62,353 nt of DNA, from assembly GCA_905216025.1 (NCBI GenBank), contig CAJMSE010000021.1, forward strand, positions 1 to 62,353. The letters run 5' to 3'. Positions 17,036-24,723 of the stretch are shown here, in pieces. Made by a program: the position numbers and the translations under genes. The first letter of the stretch is position 1, and every line of letters starts with the position of its first letter. Source of the DNA: an uncultured bacterium (lineage in GTDB: Bacteria > Bacteroidota > Bacteroidia > Bacteroidales > Bacteroidaceae). The notes under the pieces were generated by a model, which worked only from the letters and a program-made list of their open reading frames with translations, searched no databases and was not told the DNA's origin.

Positions 17036-17717
17036 CTACTCTATCAACTCCTTGCCTTCAAGTATCGTGCGCTGATATATCTGCTCGGCTAAGTAGAAAT
17101 CGAGCGGTGTATCTATATCTATCGCCTCAATATCTGAAGTCAATACGAATTTTGGATGCTTGCCTATGATGTTATGGTTAAGTATCAGGTCTTCACGACG
17201 TATCACCGTTGTGCCGAAATTGAGGGCAACGACGTCCGGAAGATTCTGGGAGTTCGGTGCATTGAGCGGGTCGTAGTTGACCGGTTTCCCATCAAGCCAC
17301 ATAAACTCTTTTATGGCCGATACTGTAGAAACACAATCGCAATCGTCTGAATCTACGAACGTGCGGATGCACCGAGATATTGTTTCTGGTTTTACAAATG
17401 GTGATGTACACGGACAATAAATGAATATGTCCGTATCGGTCACTTCGCCAAGATGACGGAAGAACTCACTTCCAGAACATTCAGACGAAGCATAGTATTC
17501 TTCACGACGGTGAGTTTTTACCCCCCCAATAACTTTTATTGACAATAGCGATTGCATCATCGCTATTTGTATTGACGATTATCTCGTCAATCTCCGGTAC
17601 ACGAAGGAGCGTCTTTATCTTCAGCTCCATCAGGTTTGTGCCGGCAAACGGGCGCAAATTTTTATCACGCACCCGTTGACTACCCTTCCGGATAGGAATC
17701 ACGGCTGTTACTTTCAT
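17036..17717 (-). pseudogene. Acylneuraminate cytidylyltransferase-like gene (copy 3), split by a poly-G frameshift
   Basis: Two overlapping frames make one protein. The first (17717 to 17502) starts VTAVIPIRKGSQRVRDKNLRPF, the CTP-binding motif, and runs to SYWGGKNSPS-stop. The second carries the rest: THRREEYYASSECSGSEFF, IFIYCPCTSPFVKPE, and TSDIEAIDIDTPLDF with the metal-binding Asp pair. The frames meet at a seven-G tract. Removing one G gives a continuous 226-residue protein of normal family length reading SYWGVKTHRREEYY, with no other defect. I see this as an OFF state of a phase-variable gene or a homopolymer sequencing error, not as a decayed gene. Confidence 0.8.
17521..17527 (-). 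repeat. Poly-G tract C (7 G, coding strand)
   Basis: Seven C on the plus strand, G in the coding strand, followed by TAAAAAC. Seven G put the gene out of frame (stop 6 codons later), six G restore it, and eight G stop at the TAA directly after the tract. Confidence 0.9.
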
Positions 17718-17831
17718 TATATATAGATATTTCTATTGTTTCCCATTTAAGGCTATAACGCCTCGGACAACACTATAAAGCGCCATTTTATTGTCAGATT
17801 GTCCTGCCATGAAAACGGCATCATAATATTG

Positions 17832-18446
17832 TCATATCTTCTCTACCCATGTATAAGGAATGGAGTTGAGCATCACGGCGGCGAGGCCGGGAAGAACGAC
17901 GACTATCTGCTTGTTCTTGCGGATGCGCTTGACGATGCCTTCAACGCCGGCGAAAGGGCCTTCGATGATGCGGACACGCTGGCCCGGCTTGTCGAGGAAC
18001 GGGTCGTAGCGGAGATACTCGATGTCGGTGCCGGCGGTGCACACGCGGATGAAGTTGTCCATCTCACGGTCGGGAACGGTAAGTATCTCCGGCGCGGCAG
18101 ACGTCGAGACGGAGCGCCGCATGATGTAGCGGAGCGGGAGCAGAGACTCGTCGGTATGCTTCAGCACGGAGAGATGGCTGCGGGTGGAACGGACAAAAAT
18201 CAGATTGCGGATGCCGGGGACAAGACGGCGTCGGCGCTCGCCGCCGACCATGACGAGCTCATAACGCATCGGGATGAAGTTCTCGATGCCGAGACGGTCG
18301 AATGATGCCTTTGCCCGGAGTTCGCGGTTATAAGTCACCCGCATGGGAAACCATGCAAGGGGAGAGTCTGCCACAGGATACAACTTGGGGTCACCGCCCT
18401 GAAGGGCAGCGCCGCAAACGAACATCCGTGAAGTCTCCATAAACAC
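17832..18446 (-). CDS. upxY: UpxY family transcription antiterminator
   Basis: A 204-residue NusG-like protein. The N-terminal NGN domain begins at LAWFPMRVTYNRELRAKASFDRLGIENFIPM (about residues 30-60), and the C-terminal KOW motif lies at PGQRVRIIEGPFAGVEGIVKRI near residue 153. UpxY proteins ride with RNA polymerase and prevent early termination in the 5' leader of their own Bacteroidales capsule operon, which they head as here. No upxZ follows, although UpxZ commonly accompanies UpxY. The gene is G+C-richer than the glycosyltransferase genes behind it. Its promoter lies on a segment flanked by inverted sites (18481-18781). Confidence 0.9.
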   Translation of the reverse strand: MFMETSRMFVCGAALQGGDPKLYPVADSPLAWFPMRVTYNRELRAKASFDRLGIENFIPMRYELVMVGGERRRRLVPGIRNLIFVRSTRSHLSVLKHTDESLLPLRYIMRRSVSTSAAPEILTVPDREMDNFIRVCTAGTDIEYLRYDPFLDKPGQRVRIIEGPFAGVEGIVKRIRKNKQIVVVLPGLAAVMLNSIPYTWVEKI

Positions 18447-18473
18447 TGATAACCAGCAACTTATCTGAAACTT

Positions 18474-18506
18474 GGTTCTAAATCTCTTCGTAAGAGATTG
18501 ATAACC
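18474..18506. repeat. Inverted site 1 bordering the upxY promoter segment
   Basis: The core at 18481-18499 is AATCTCTT-CGT-AAGAGATT, a perfect 8-bp-arm palindrome with a 3-bp centre. With seven more bases each side the palindrome continues with two mismatches (15-bp arms). It lies at the very start of the upxY leader RNA, where it would also fold as a hairpin. Confidence 0.75.
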
Positions 18507-18762
18507 GGTTGCAAATTTACGAAAAATTCTGATAATGAGGACGTTTTACTATGGAAAGATTTTCCATTATTGGAGTTTATAGTGATAATCCATTATGATA
18601 TAGATATCTTTTTATTGATGTTCAATAAGCAAATTGTTCCATATCGACAGGCTGCCGCATGATAGTAACACAAGCCTTAAATCATTGATAATATGCAATA
18701 TACACAGCATTGTCAACATGTCTTTTTTGATTCATGTTCTACTGCCAAAGAACATTTATACA
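18500..18762. promoter_or_regulatory. Candidate invertible promoter segment of the polysaccharide locus
   Basis: This 263-bp non-coding segment lies between two palindromic sites whose asymmetric cores face each other (CGT and ACG). It holds the only TAnnTTTG element seen ahead of upxY, near its left end and pointing to upxY. The plus strand of the segment has no such element (nearest is TATCTTTT), so inversion should leave upxY without a promoter. Promoter inversion between short repeats upstream of upxY genes is established for Bacteroides capsule loci. No recombinase gene is in the window, so a distant one would have to act. Confidence 0.65.
18512..18519 (-). promoter_or_regulatory. upxY: -7 promoter element of upxY
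   Basis: The minus strand reads TAAATTTG, a consensus match, predicting a transcript start near 18505, just before inverted site 1. The -33 region is weak. The leader to the upxY start would be about 60 nt. Confidence 0.65.
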
Positions 18763-18781
18763 AATCTCTTACGAAGAGATT
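18763..18781. repeat. Inverted site 2 bordering the upxY promoter segment
   Basis: AATCTCTT-ACG-AAGAGATT: the same 8-bp arms as site 1 with the core as its reverse complement. Both copies are followed on the plus strand by GATAACC. Confidence 0.75.
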
Positions 18782-19157
18782 GATAACCTTTATTATCTCC
18801 GGCAGTTCTCAAAAACATTTTTGATAGCGGGCAAAAACGCTTTTGGTAGCTGGCAGAAACGCATTTGAAAGAAGGCAGAATACATCGGAAAGCACCCTTT
18901 CGCACCATCAAAAGCAGTCTATTACACCATCAAAAGCGTTCCGCGGCACATTCGGAAGCACCTTGTTGCACATCAAAAAAAACAATCAATAAAGAAACGA
19001 AGGAATCCCAATACGCTGTTCATAAAATGTAATTGGAAGGATAGAGATTATGGAAAGTAAGGAAATAATGGGAGAAATGGAATGAACGGGAAATATGGAA
19101 ATAATGAAAGATATAGTGAATGGGACAATAGAAGAAAGGGATATGGTACTGAAAAGA
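18782..19157. other. Non-coding spacer with short repeats
   Basis: No gene is supported. The first part (18804-18930) holds repeated motifs of the form CAAAAACGCTTTTG and ACCATCAAAAGC. The part 18804-18828 recurs in inverted orientation at 56146-56170. The second part (about 19030-19150) is a purine-rich low-complexity stretch with GGAAATAATG-like units. Confidence 0.6.
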
Positions 19158-19212
19158 AATAAACAACAGCGCCTGCACGGCCTTATCGGCTGCGCAGGCG
19201 CTGTTGTTTATT
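19158..19212. terminator. Intrinsic terminator of aldA
   Basis: A perfect 19-bp stem (19158-19176 and 19194-19212, beginning AATAAACAACAGCGCC) lies 21 bp after the aldA stop, with T-rich sequence following on the minus strand. Confidence 0.85.
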
Positions 19213-19233
19213 CACTTATACCTTGCTGTTATT

Positions 19234-20673
19234 TTACTCATAGTGCGTGTCGAGGTAGGTGACATGTGTCACGAGATACTCCTCAACGCCGTGCTTGCCG
19301 TCTGCACCGCCGATGCCGCTCTTCTTCACGCCGGCGTGGAAACCCTGCATGGCCTCGAAGTGCTCGCGGTTGATGTATGTCTCGCCGAACTCAAGGCCGC
19401 GCGTAACCTTGGCGGCCGTGTCGATGCTCTTCGTGAATACGGACGATGCAAGGCCGTACTCTACGTCGTTTGCCCATGCGATGACCTGGTCTGTGTCTTC
19501 GAACTCGACAATGGGAAGCACCGGTCCGAAGGTCTCCTCATGTATGATGTCCATGTCCTGCGTGCAGTTGTCGAGCAGCGTGGCGGCATAGAAATATCCC
19601 TTCTCGCCTACCCTGTGGCCTCCGCAGAGCACCTTCGCGCCCTGCTTCACGGCGTTGGCCACCTTTGCCTCGACGCTCTCGAGGGCACGCTTCTCAACGA
19701 GCGGACCCATGTCTACGCTGTGGTCGGCGCACGGATCGCCCACCTTCACGGCCTCAAACTTGCGGAGCAGAATCTTCGTGAACTCTTCCTTGATATCCTT
19801 GTGCACGTATACACGCTCGGCGTTGTTGCATATCTGGCCGTTGTTGCCGATGCGGCTGTCGAGAATCCACTGTGCCGAAGCCTCGAGGTCGGCATCGGGG
19901 AACACTATTGCCGGAGCCTTGCCGCCGAGCTCAAGCGACACCTTCGTGATGTTAGTGGCGGCTGCCTTCATGATGCTCTCGCCTGCGCCCACGCTTCCGG
20001 TGACGCTGACGATATCCACCTTCGGGCTTCCGGCCATCTCGTTGCCTATCAGCGAGCCGCGTCCGGTTACGATGTTGATGACTCCTGCGGGCAGTCCCGA
20101 CTCCTCGACCACGTGTGCAAACTCGGTGCAGTTCTCCGGAGTGATCTGCGACGGTTTGATGACGATGGTGCATCCGGCGATGAGCGCAGCTCCGGCCTTG
20201 CGTGCTATGAGGAAGAACGGGAAGTTCCAAGGCAGTATTCCGGCCACGACGCCTATCGGGCGCTTCGTCAGGATGATGGTCTCGCCGCGGCGGTCGCTCG
20301 GAATCACCTCGCCTTCGATATGGCGTGCGAACGTTGCCATATAGTCGAAATACTCTGCCGTGACGTCAACCTCGACCGTTGCCCAGCTGAGCGTCTTTCC
20401 CTGCTCGCGCATTATGATGTCGATGAATGTCTCGCGGCGGCGGCGTATGCCGTCGGCTATCTTCTTCAGGTATGCAGCGCGCTCCACGGCCGGCGTGGCG
20501 GCCCATGGCTTCTGCGCGGCACGGGCTGCGTCGAGGGCCTCGTTCACGTCTTCAACCGTGCCGTCGGGCTGCCTGCTTATCACTTCCTCGGTGGAGGGAT
20601 TCAATACGTCAATCCATTTTCCGGACTTGCTTTCAACGAACTTGCCGTTGATGTACATCTTCAATTCTTTCAT
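19234..20673 (-). CDS. aldA: Lactaldehyde/aldehyde dehydrogenase
   Basis: A 479-residue NAD-dependent aldehyde dehydrogenase, the same length as E. coli AldA and closely alike throughout: MYINGKFVESKSGKWIDVLNPSTEEVISR, PWNFPFFLIARKAGAALIAG near residue 155, SLELGGKAPAIVFPDADLE near residue 255 with the general-base Glu, and NNGQICNNAERVY near residue 285 with the catalytic Cys. The C-terminal GETYINREHFEAMQGFHAG is specific to the AldA type. It would oxidise L-lactaldehyde from fucose or rhamnose breakdown to lactate in the cytosol. No sugar-catabolic genes adjoin it; it has its own promoter and terminator. Confidence 0.93.
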   Translation of the reverse strand: MKELKMYINGKFVESKSGKWIDVLNPSTEEVISRQPDGTVEDVNEALDAARAAQKPWAATPAVERAAYLKKIADGIRRRRETFIDIIMREQGKTLSWATVEVDVTAEYFDYMATFARHIEGEVIPSDRRGETIILTKRPIGVVAGILPWNFPFFLIARKAGAALIAGCTIVIKPSQITPENCTEFAHVVEESGLPAGVINIVTGRGSLIGNEMAGSPKVDIVSVTGSVGAGESIMKAAATNITKVSLELGGKAPAIVFPDADLEASAQWILDSRIGNNGQICNNAERVYVHKDIKEEFTKILLRKFEAVKVGDPCADHSVDMGPLVEKRALESVEAKVANAVKQGAKVLCGGHRVGEKGYFYAATLLDNCTQDMDIIHEETFGPVLPIVEFEDTDQVIAWANDVEYGLASSVFTKSIDTAAKVTRGLEFGETYINREHFEAMQGFHAGVKKSGIGGADGKHGVEEYLVTHVTYLDTHYE

Positions 20674-20733
20674 ACGTGTATTGTTTTAGGTAGATTGTCT
20701 GTCTGTGACGGTTAACTGATTTAACGTCCATCA

Positions 20734-20741
20734 GCAAATGT
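20734..20741 (-). promoter_or_regulatory. aldA: -7 promoter element of aldA
   Basis: The minus strand reads TACATTTG, a consensus match 60 bp upstream of the start codon and directly after the terminator of the preceding operon. Confidence 0.6.
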
Positions 20742-20747
20742 ACGCAA

Positions 20748-20780
20748 AAAAAACGAGACTGCAAGGAGCTGTCCCGTTTT
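20748..20780 (-). terminator. Intrinsic terminator of the dsbD-flippase operon
   Basis: An 11-bp stem (AAAAACGAGAC with GTCCCGTTTTT, one mismatch) lies 12 bp past the flippase stop and runs into eight T on the minus strand. Confidence 0.75.
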
Positions 20781-20792
20781 TTATATTATTTT

Positions 20793-22295
20793 TCACTTTA
20801 GCCGGTTTTTCAGCGCCACGGCCACCTCCCTGATGCCGATGCGCCGGTCTATCTGCCGGTAGGAGTATATGCAGCAGAGGAGCGTGGATGCTCCCATGAG
20901 GCCGTAGCTGAGGGCGGGCGAAGCGATGAACGACGCGGCGAAGCATACGGCGGCGATGGCCGTAAGGCGGATGAAGATGGCCGTGCTGACGCGTGACATG
21001 CGGAAACCGTAGCGCCAGCGGTTCATCACGATGCTCACGGACACGTCTATGGCCGAAGAGCACAGCGCGGCATAGCCAAGCCCGTCGAGTCCGAGGAAAT
21101 GGTAGAACAGGGCGAAGACGGCGAACATCTTGATGTTGAGGAACACGCCTTCGAGCCAGAAAAAGTATTTCTTGTCGCCGCGGGAGAACGATATATAGTC
21201 CATCGGGAAGCACAAGGCCTTGAATATGACCGAGAGACCCATGAAACGGAGCATCAGACGGATGACCTGATACTCCGAAGTGAGCAGCAGCGAGATGATG
21301 AACGGCACGGCGAGGATGATGAGCATGGCGATGGGGGTGATTATCAGCAGCACTATCTCTATCTGCCGGTTTACCAGCCGGTATGCCCCGGCGGTGTCGG
21401 TGTGCACTATTCCGGCGAGCTTCGGATAATAATCCGTGGCCATTGCCGAGAACACGAGGCCCGAACACTGGGCCGTGATGCCGACGGCTGCCTGATAGAA
21501 GCCCACGTCTGTCATGGAGCCGGTGTTGCTGATGAACGCCGACAGGCCGTAGACGGTGACGTTGCCCAGCAGCGCGGCCACCATCATCGTCATGCCGAGC
21601 ATTATTATCCCGCGGCCGCGGCTCCACACCGTGCGCAGCGGAACGCGCGGCAGCCGCTGCCCCCCGAGACCGCTGCGGGTGGCAAGCCAGCGCACCGAGA
21701 GATAGTAGACGAGCGACTGGACGACAAGCACGGGGGCTATGCCGGCCATGCCCCACACGTAGTAGACGGGGATTCCGATGAGCAGGCTGCACACGGGTAT
21801 CACCACTGTGCTGGCCGCGATACTGCGATACTGACGCGTGGCCTGCAGCAGGGCATACTCGCCGCTGCCGAGGATGTTGAAGAACACCACGCCGCCGAGC
21901 AGCGCGAAACTGCCGAGATAGGTGAGGTTGCCGACAGAGAGGCGCGCCGTGAACGGCGAGAGGAGCACGGCGAGGCCCATTCCGGCGAATGCCGAGATGA
22001 GCATCATGGCCCGCACGATGCGCGAAATGACGAGCAGCGCGGCCCGGTCGCCGGCGGTGTTTGCCTGAGAGACCTCCGGCACGCAGGCGTTGTTTATACC
22101 GAGAGAGGCTATCTGCTGTATGACGCCCGAGGCACTCATAAGCAGCGACGACAGTCCCATGCCCGCCGCACCGAGTATCACGGCGACGAGCTTGCCCTTG
22201 ACGAGATTCACGAGGGTGACAAGCACCTGCGTCCCACCGAAGAACATGGTGCTGTGCATGATGTTACGGTATGCCGCCTTTCCCCTGCTGTTCAT
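20793..22295 (-). CDS. O-antigen translocase, Wzx-type flippase
   Basis: A 500-residue membrane protein with about 12-14 helices. The start NIMHSTMFFGGTQVLVTLVNLVKGKLVAVILGAAGMGLSSLLMS is characteristic of the Bacteroidota O-antigen translocase group (WzxE-like). It should flip a lipid-linked glycan across the inner membrane. Unlike the capsule locus it is G+C-rich like the core genome. It overlaps the preceding glycosyltransferase gene (ATGA), so the two likely work on the same lipid-linked product. Confidence 0.88.
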   Translation of the reverse strand: MNSRGKAAYRNIMHSTMFFGGTQVLVTLVNLVKGKLVAVILGAAGMGLSSLLMSASGVIQQIASLGINNACVPEVSQANTAGDRAALLVISRIVRAMMLISAFAGMGLAVLLSPFTARLSVGNLTYLGSFALLGGVVFFNILGSGEYALLQATRQYRSIAASTVVIPVCSLLIGIPVYYVWGMAGIAPVLVVQSLVYYLSVRWLATRSGLGGQRLPRVPLRTVWSRGRGIIMLGMTMMVAALLGNVTVYGLSAFISNTGSMTDVGFYQAAVGITAQCSGLVFSAMATDYYPKLAGIVHTDTAGAYRLVNRQIEIVLLIITPIAMLIILAVPFIISLLLTSEYQVIRLMLRFMGLSVIFKALCFPMDYISFSRGDKKYFFWLEGVFLNIKMFAVFALFYHFLGLDGLGYAALCSSAIDVSVSIVMNRWRYGFRMSRVSTAIFIRLTAIAAVCFAASFIASPALSYGLMGASTLLCCIYSYRQIDRRIGIREVAVALKNRLK

Positions 22296-23374
22296 CGTGC
22301 CGGCGTGTCATTATCCTGCTGCCGGACGGACAAAGGCGCCAAGCGGCTCTTCACCTCACCGGCAAGGAGTGAATACTTGATATGGAAAAGGGCATGCAGC
22401 AGCCGGAAAGAGACGAGGCCGAGAAACTTAATCCGCTCGGCAGGCGACAGGCACGAGGGTTCGATGAGCCTGTAGTTTTCCTTCAGGTCGGCATAGATGG
22501 CGGCGCCATCGGCACCGAGACTGCGACGGTTGGCTGCATAGACGGCCAGGCAGCTGCGGAAGTTGCAGAAGAGCTGGCGGCTCATGCGCGAATGCTCCTC
22601 GCTGCCGCGGCCATACTCTGACACGATGAGCGAGAGCAGCGCCCGGTCGGTCTTCAGCTTGTCGAAGAACCGGGGCGACACGCCGGACGTCACCGATTCC
22701 GACCGGTTGATATAGAAATAGGTGGTGTCTGCAAAGGCAACGGCCTTTGCGTTGATGAGAGTGATGCGCTCGTCGACCTCGTCGGAGTTCATCCACACGT
22801 CGGCCTTGCGCACGGGATAGCTGAGATTAGTGAACAGCGACTTGTCGTAAAGGCCGTTGCAGCCGATGCGCCATATCGGTATCGTCTCGCAGACGAGACT
22901 TCGCCCGGCGTATACCTGCGTGCGGTCGAAGCCCGGCAACGGCAGTTCTCCGGTGCACTCGCCGTCCGGCATCACGAACCTTACCGCGGCATACACGATG
23001 CCCGCCCCCGTAGCGGCCTGCCTCGCGGCCAGCTTCTCAAGATAATCGGGCGCCACGCCGTCGTCGGCATCGATGCAGACGACAAACCGCGAGCAGGCCA
23101 TCACGATGCCCATGTCGCGCGGATACTTTGCCGAACCGCTCCTGCTGCATGCATAGCACCTTATCCGGCCGTCGGCCGCGGCCCATCCGCGGAGCATCTC
23201 CCCGCTGCCGTCTGTAGAGCCGTCGTCGACCACGACCCACTCCCAGGCCGTGTGGGTCTGGGCGCGGAGCGTGGCGTAAAGTGCGGGGAGGTAGCCGGCA
23301 GCATTATAGACAGGAGTCACCACGGACAGGAACATCCTGTCTGCTATAGCGTCCTTGTCGTTGCCCGGATTCAT
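22292..23374 (-). CDS. Family 2 glycosyltransferase
   Basis: A 360-residue enzyme. LSVVTPVYNAAGYLPALYATL near residue 16, EWVVVDDGSTDGSGEML near residue 44 and VVCIDADDGVAPDYLEK near residue 93 (DxD motif) define the GT-A domain. The C-terminal 150 residues form a helical extension with no membrane span. It is co-transcribed with the flippase downstream and lies 38 bp after cyuA. The sugar and acceptor are unknown. Confidence 0.88.
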   Translation of the reverse strand: MNPGNDKDAIADRMFLSVVTPVYNAAGYLPALYATLRAQTHTAWEWVVVDDGSTDGSGEMLRGWAAADGRIRCYACSRSGSAKYPRDMGIVMACSRFVVCIDADDGVAPDYLEKLAARQAATGAGIVYAAVRFVMPDGECTGELPLPGFDRTQVYAGRSLVCETIPIWRIGCNGLYDKSLFTNLSYPVRKADVWMNSDEVDERITLINAKAVAFADTTYFYINRSESVTSGVSPRFFDKLKTDRALLSLIVSEYGRGSEEHSRMSRQLFCNFRSCLAVYAANRRSLGADGAAIYADLKENYRLIEPSCLSPAERIKFLGLVSFRLLHALFHIKYSLLAGEVKSRLAPLSVRQQDNDTPAR

Positions 23375-23412
23375 TCTTCTCTATATTATAATATGTGTGG
23401 CTGACGTTCCGG

Positions 23413-24723
23413 TCAGCAGCTCTTGTCTGTCATTATGTCGAGCACCATCTCGTCGGTGGCGTTCATGGCCTCGGCTCCTATGGACGTGAGGTTGTGTATG
23501 CTGCGGTCCACGTCGTTGTCGATGATACCCTCGGCACTCGACACGCACTTGCCCTCCATCGACAGCAGCGACGAGAGTATGGCCGTAGACACTCCCGACG
23601 ATATCTTCAGGGCGCAGCTGGGCTTCGCCCCGTCGCATATCATGCCGGTGAGGTTGGCAATCATGTTCTTCACCGACCGGCACACGCGCTCGTAGTCGCC
23701 GCCCATCAGGTAGGTGATGCCGCAGCTGCTGCCGATGCTCGCCACCACGCAGCCGCACAGGGCCGAAAGCGTGCCGAGGCTCTGCTTGATGTATATCGCG
23801 GTGAGGTGGCTCAGGGTGAGCGCCCGTATGAGTTCCTCCTCGGTGTTCTCGTTCTCCGCCGCATATACGGCCACCGGGTTGGTGGCGCATATTCCCTGGT
23901 TGCCGCTTCCCGAATTGCTCATCACCGGTATCATGGCCCCGCCCATGCGGGCGTCGCACGCCGATGCCGTCTTGGCTATTATCTTGGAGAAGATGCTCTT
24001 GCCGAATATGCCCTGGCTGAGCGGGCGGTCGATGGTCTTGCCCAAGTTGTGGCCGTAGTTGCCCTTTAGTGCCTCGCGGGCAGCTCCCATGTTATACTCC
24101 ATGGCCGACAGCATGAAGCGTATCTCGTCGAGCGGAGCCGTTGTGGCGAAGTCGTGGACGGTCTTCATGTCGAGGCGTATGTCGTCTGCCGCCTCGTCGC
24201 CGCCGGCTGCGCTGCCTGTCTCGTGCAGCGTCTCTCCGTTGCGGGATATGCATACGAAGCGTGTGTGGCTGCCTGCAATGACGGCCGTGGCCGTGCCGTC
24301 ATCGGCGTATACGGTGACCCTGATGTAGAGTTTCTCTGCCGTATCCTTCGCCCGGCTGATGCAGATGCGCTGCCCGGCGATGTAGTCCTTGCCTTCGGCA
24401 AGCGCTTCGGGCGTGACATCGCGCAGCACCTCAAGCTCGTATTCCGACTTACCGATGATGGCGCCGAGCGCTATCGCTATCGGCAGGCCCACCATTCCGG
24501 TGCCCGGTATGCCCACGCCCATGGCGTTTTTCAGAATGTTGGCACTCAGCACGGCCTCTATCCGTTCAGGCCGGCAGCCGAGCGTCTCGGTAGCCTTGGC
24601 CGTGCACAGGGCGACGGCCATCGGCTCGGTGCACCCTATTGCCGGCACAACGTTCCTGTGTATGAGAGCTATGATGCGCTCCCGCGTAGCCTTGTCCTGC
24701 ATCTTACTTGTTATAGTTATCAA
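23413..24723 (-). CDS. cyuA: L-cysteine desulfidase / serine dehydratase alpha-like (UPF0597)
   Basis: 436 residues, the same length as E. coli CyuA (YhaM). Family motifs: VVPAIGCTEPMAVALCTAKA near residue 30, GNQGICATNPVAVYA near residue 272, CGCVVASIGSSCGITYLMGG near residue 325 and GMICDGAKPSCALKISSG near residue 360. The conserved cysteines would bind the [4Fe-4S] cluster of this enzyme group. The known activity in the family is cysteine breakdown to pyruvate, ammonia and sulphide. It overlaps the dsbD gene by 20 bp, which pairs a cysteine-consuming enzyme with a thiol-redox protein. Confidence 0.88.
   Translation of the reverse strand: MITITSKMQDKATRERIIALIHRNVVPAIGCTEPMAVALCTAKATETLGCRPERIEAVLSANILKNAMGVGIPGTGMVGLPIAIALGAIIGKSEYELEVLRDVTPEALAEGKDYIAGQRICISRAKDTAEKLYIRVTVYADDGTATAVIAGSHTRFVCISRNGETLHETGSAAGGDEAADDIRLDMKTVHDFATTAPLDEIRFMLSAMEYNMGAAREALKGNYGHNLGKTIDRPLSQGIFGKSIFSKIIAKTASACDARMGGAMIPVMSNSGSGNQGICATNPVAVYAAENENTEEELIRALTLSHLTAIYIKQSLGTLSALCGCVVASIGSSCGITYLMGGDYERVCRSVKNMIANLTGMICDGAKPSCALKISSGVSTAILSSLLSMEGKCVSSAEGIIDNDVDRSIHNLTSIGAEAMNATDEMVLDIMTDKSC

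Noticed and set aside
19204..20715. 503-residue plus-strand frame opposite aldA
   Set aside because: Shadow of a G+C-rich gene; the minus strand encodes a full, highly conserved aldehyde dehydrogenase, and the plus frame has no recognisable domain.
21099..22475. 458-residue plus-strand frame opposite the flippase gene
   Set aside because: Composition dominated by His, Asp and Glu with no hydrophobic core, typical of the complement of a membrane-protein gene.
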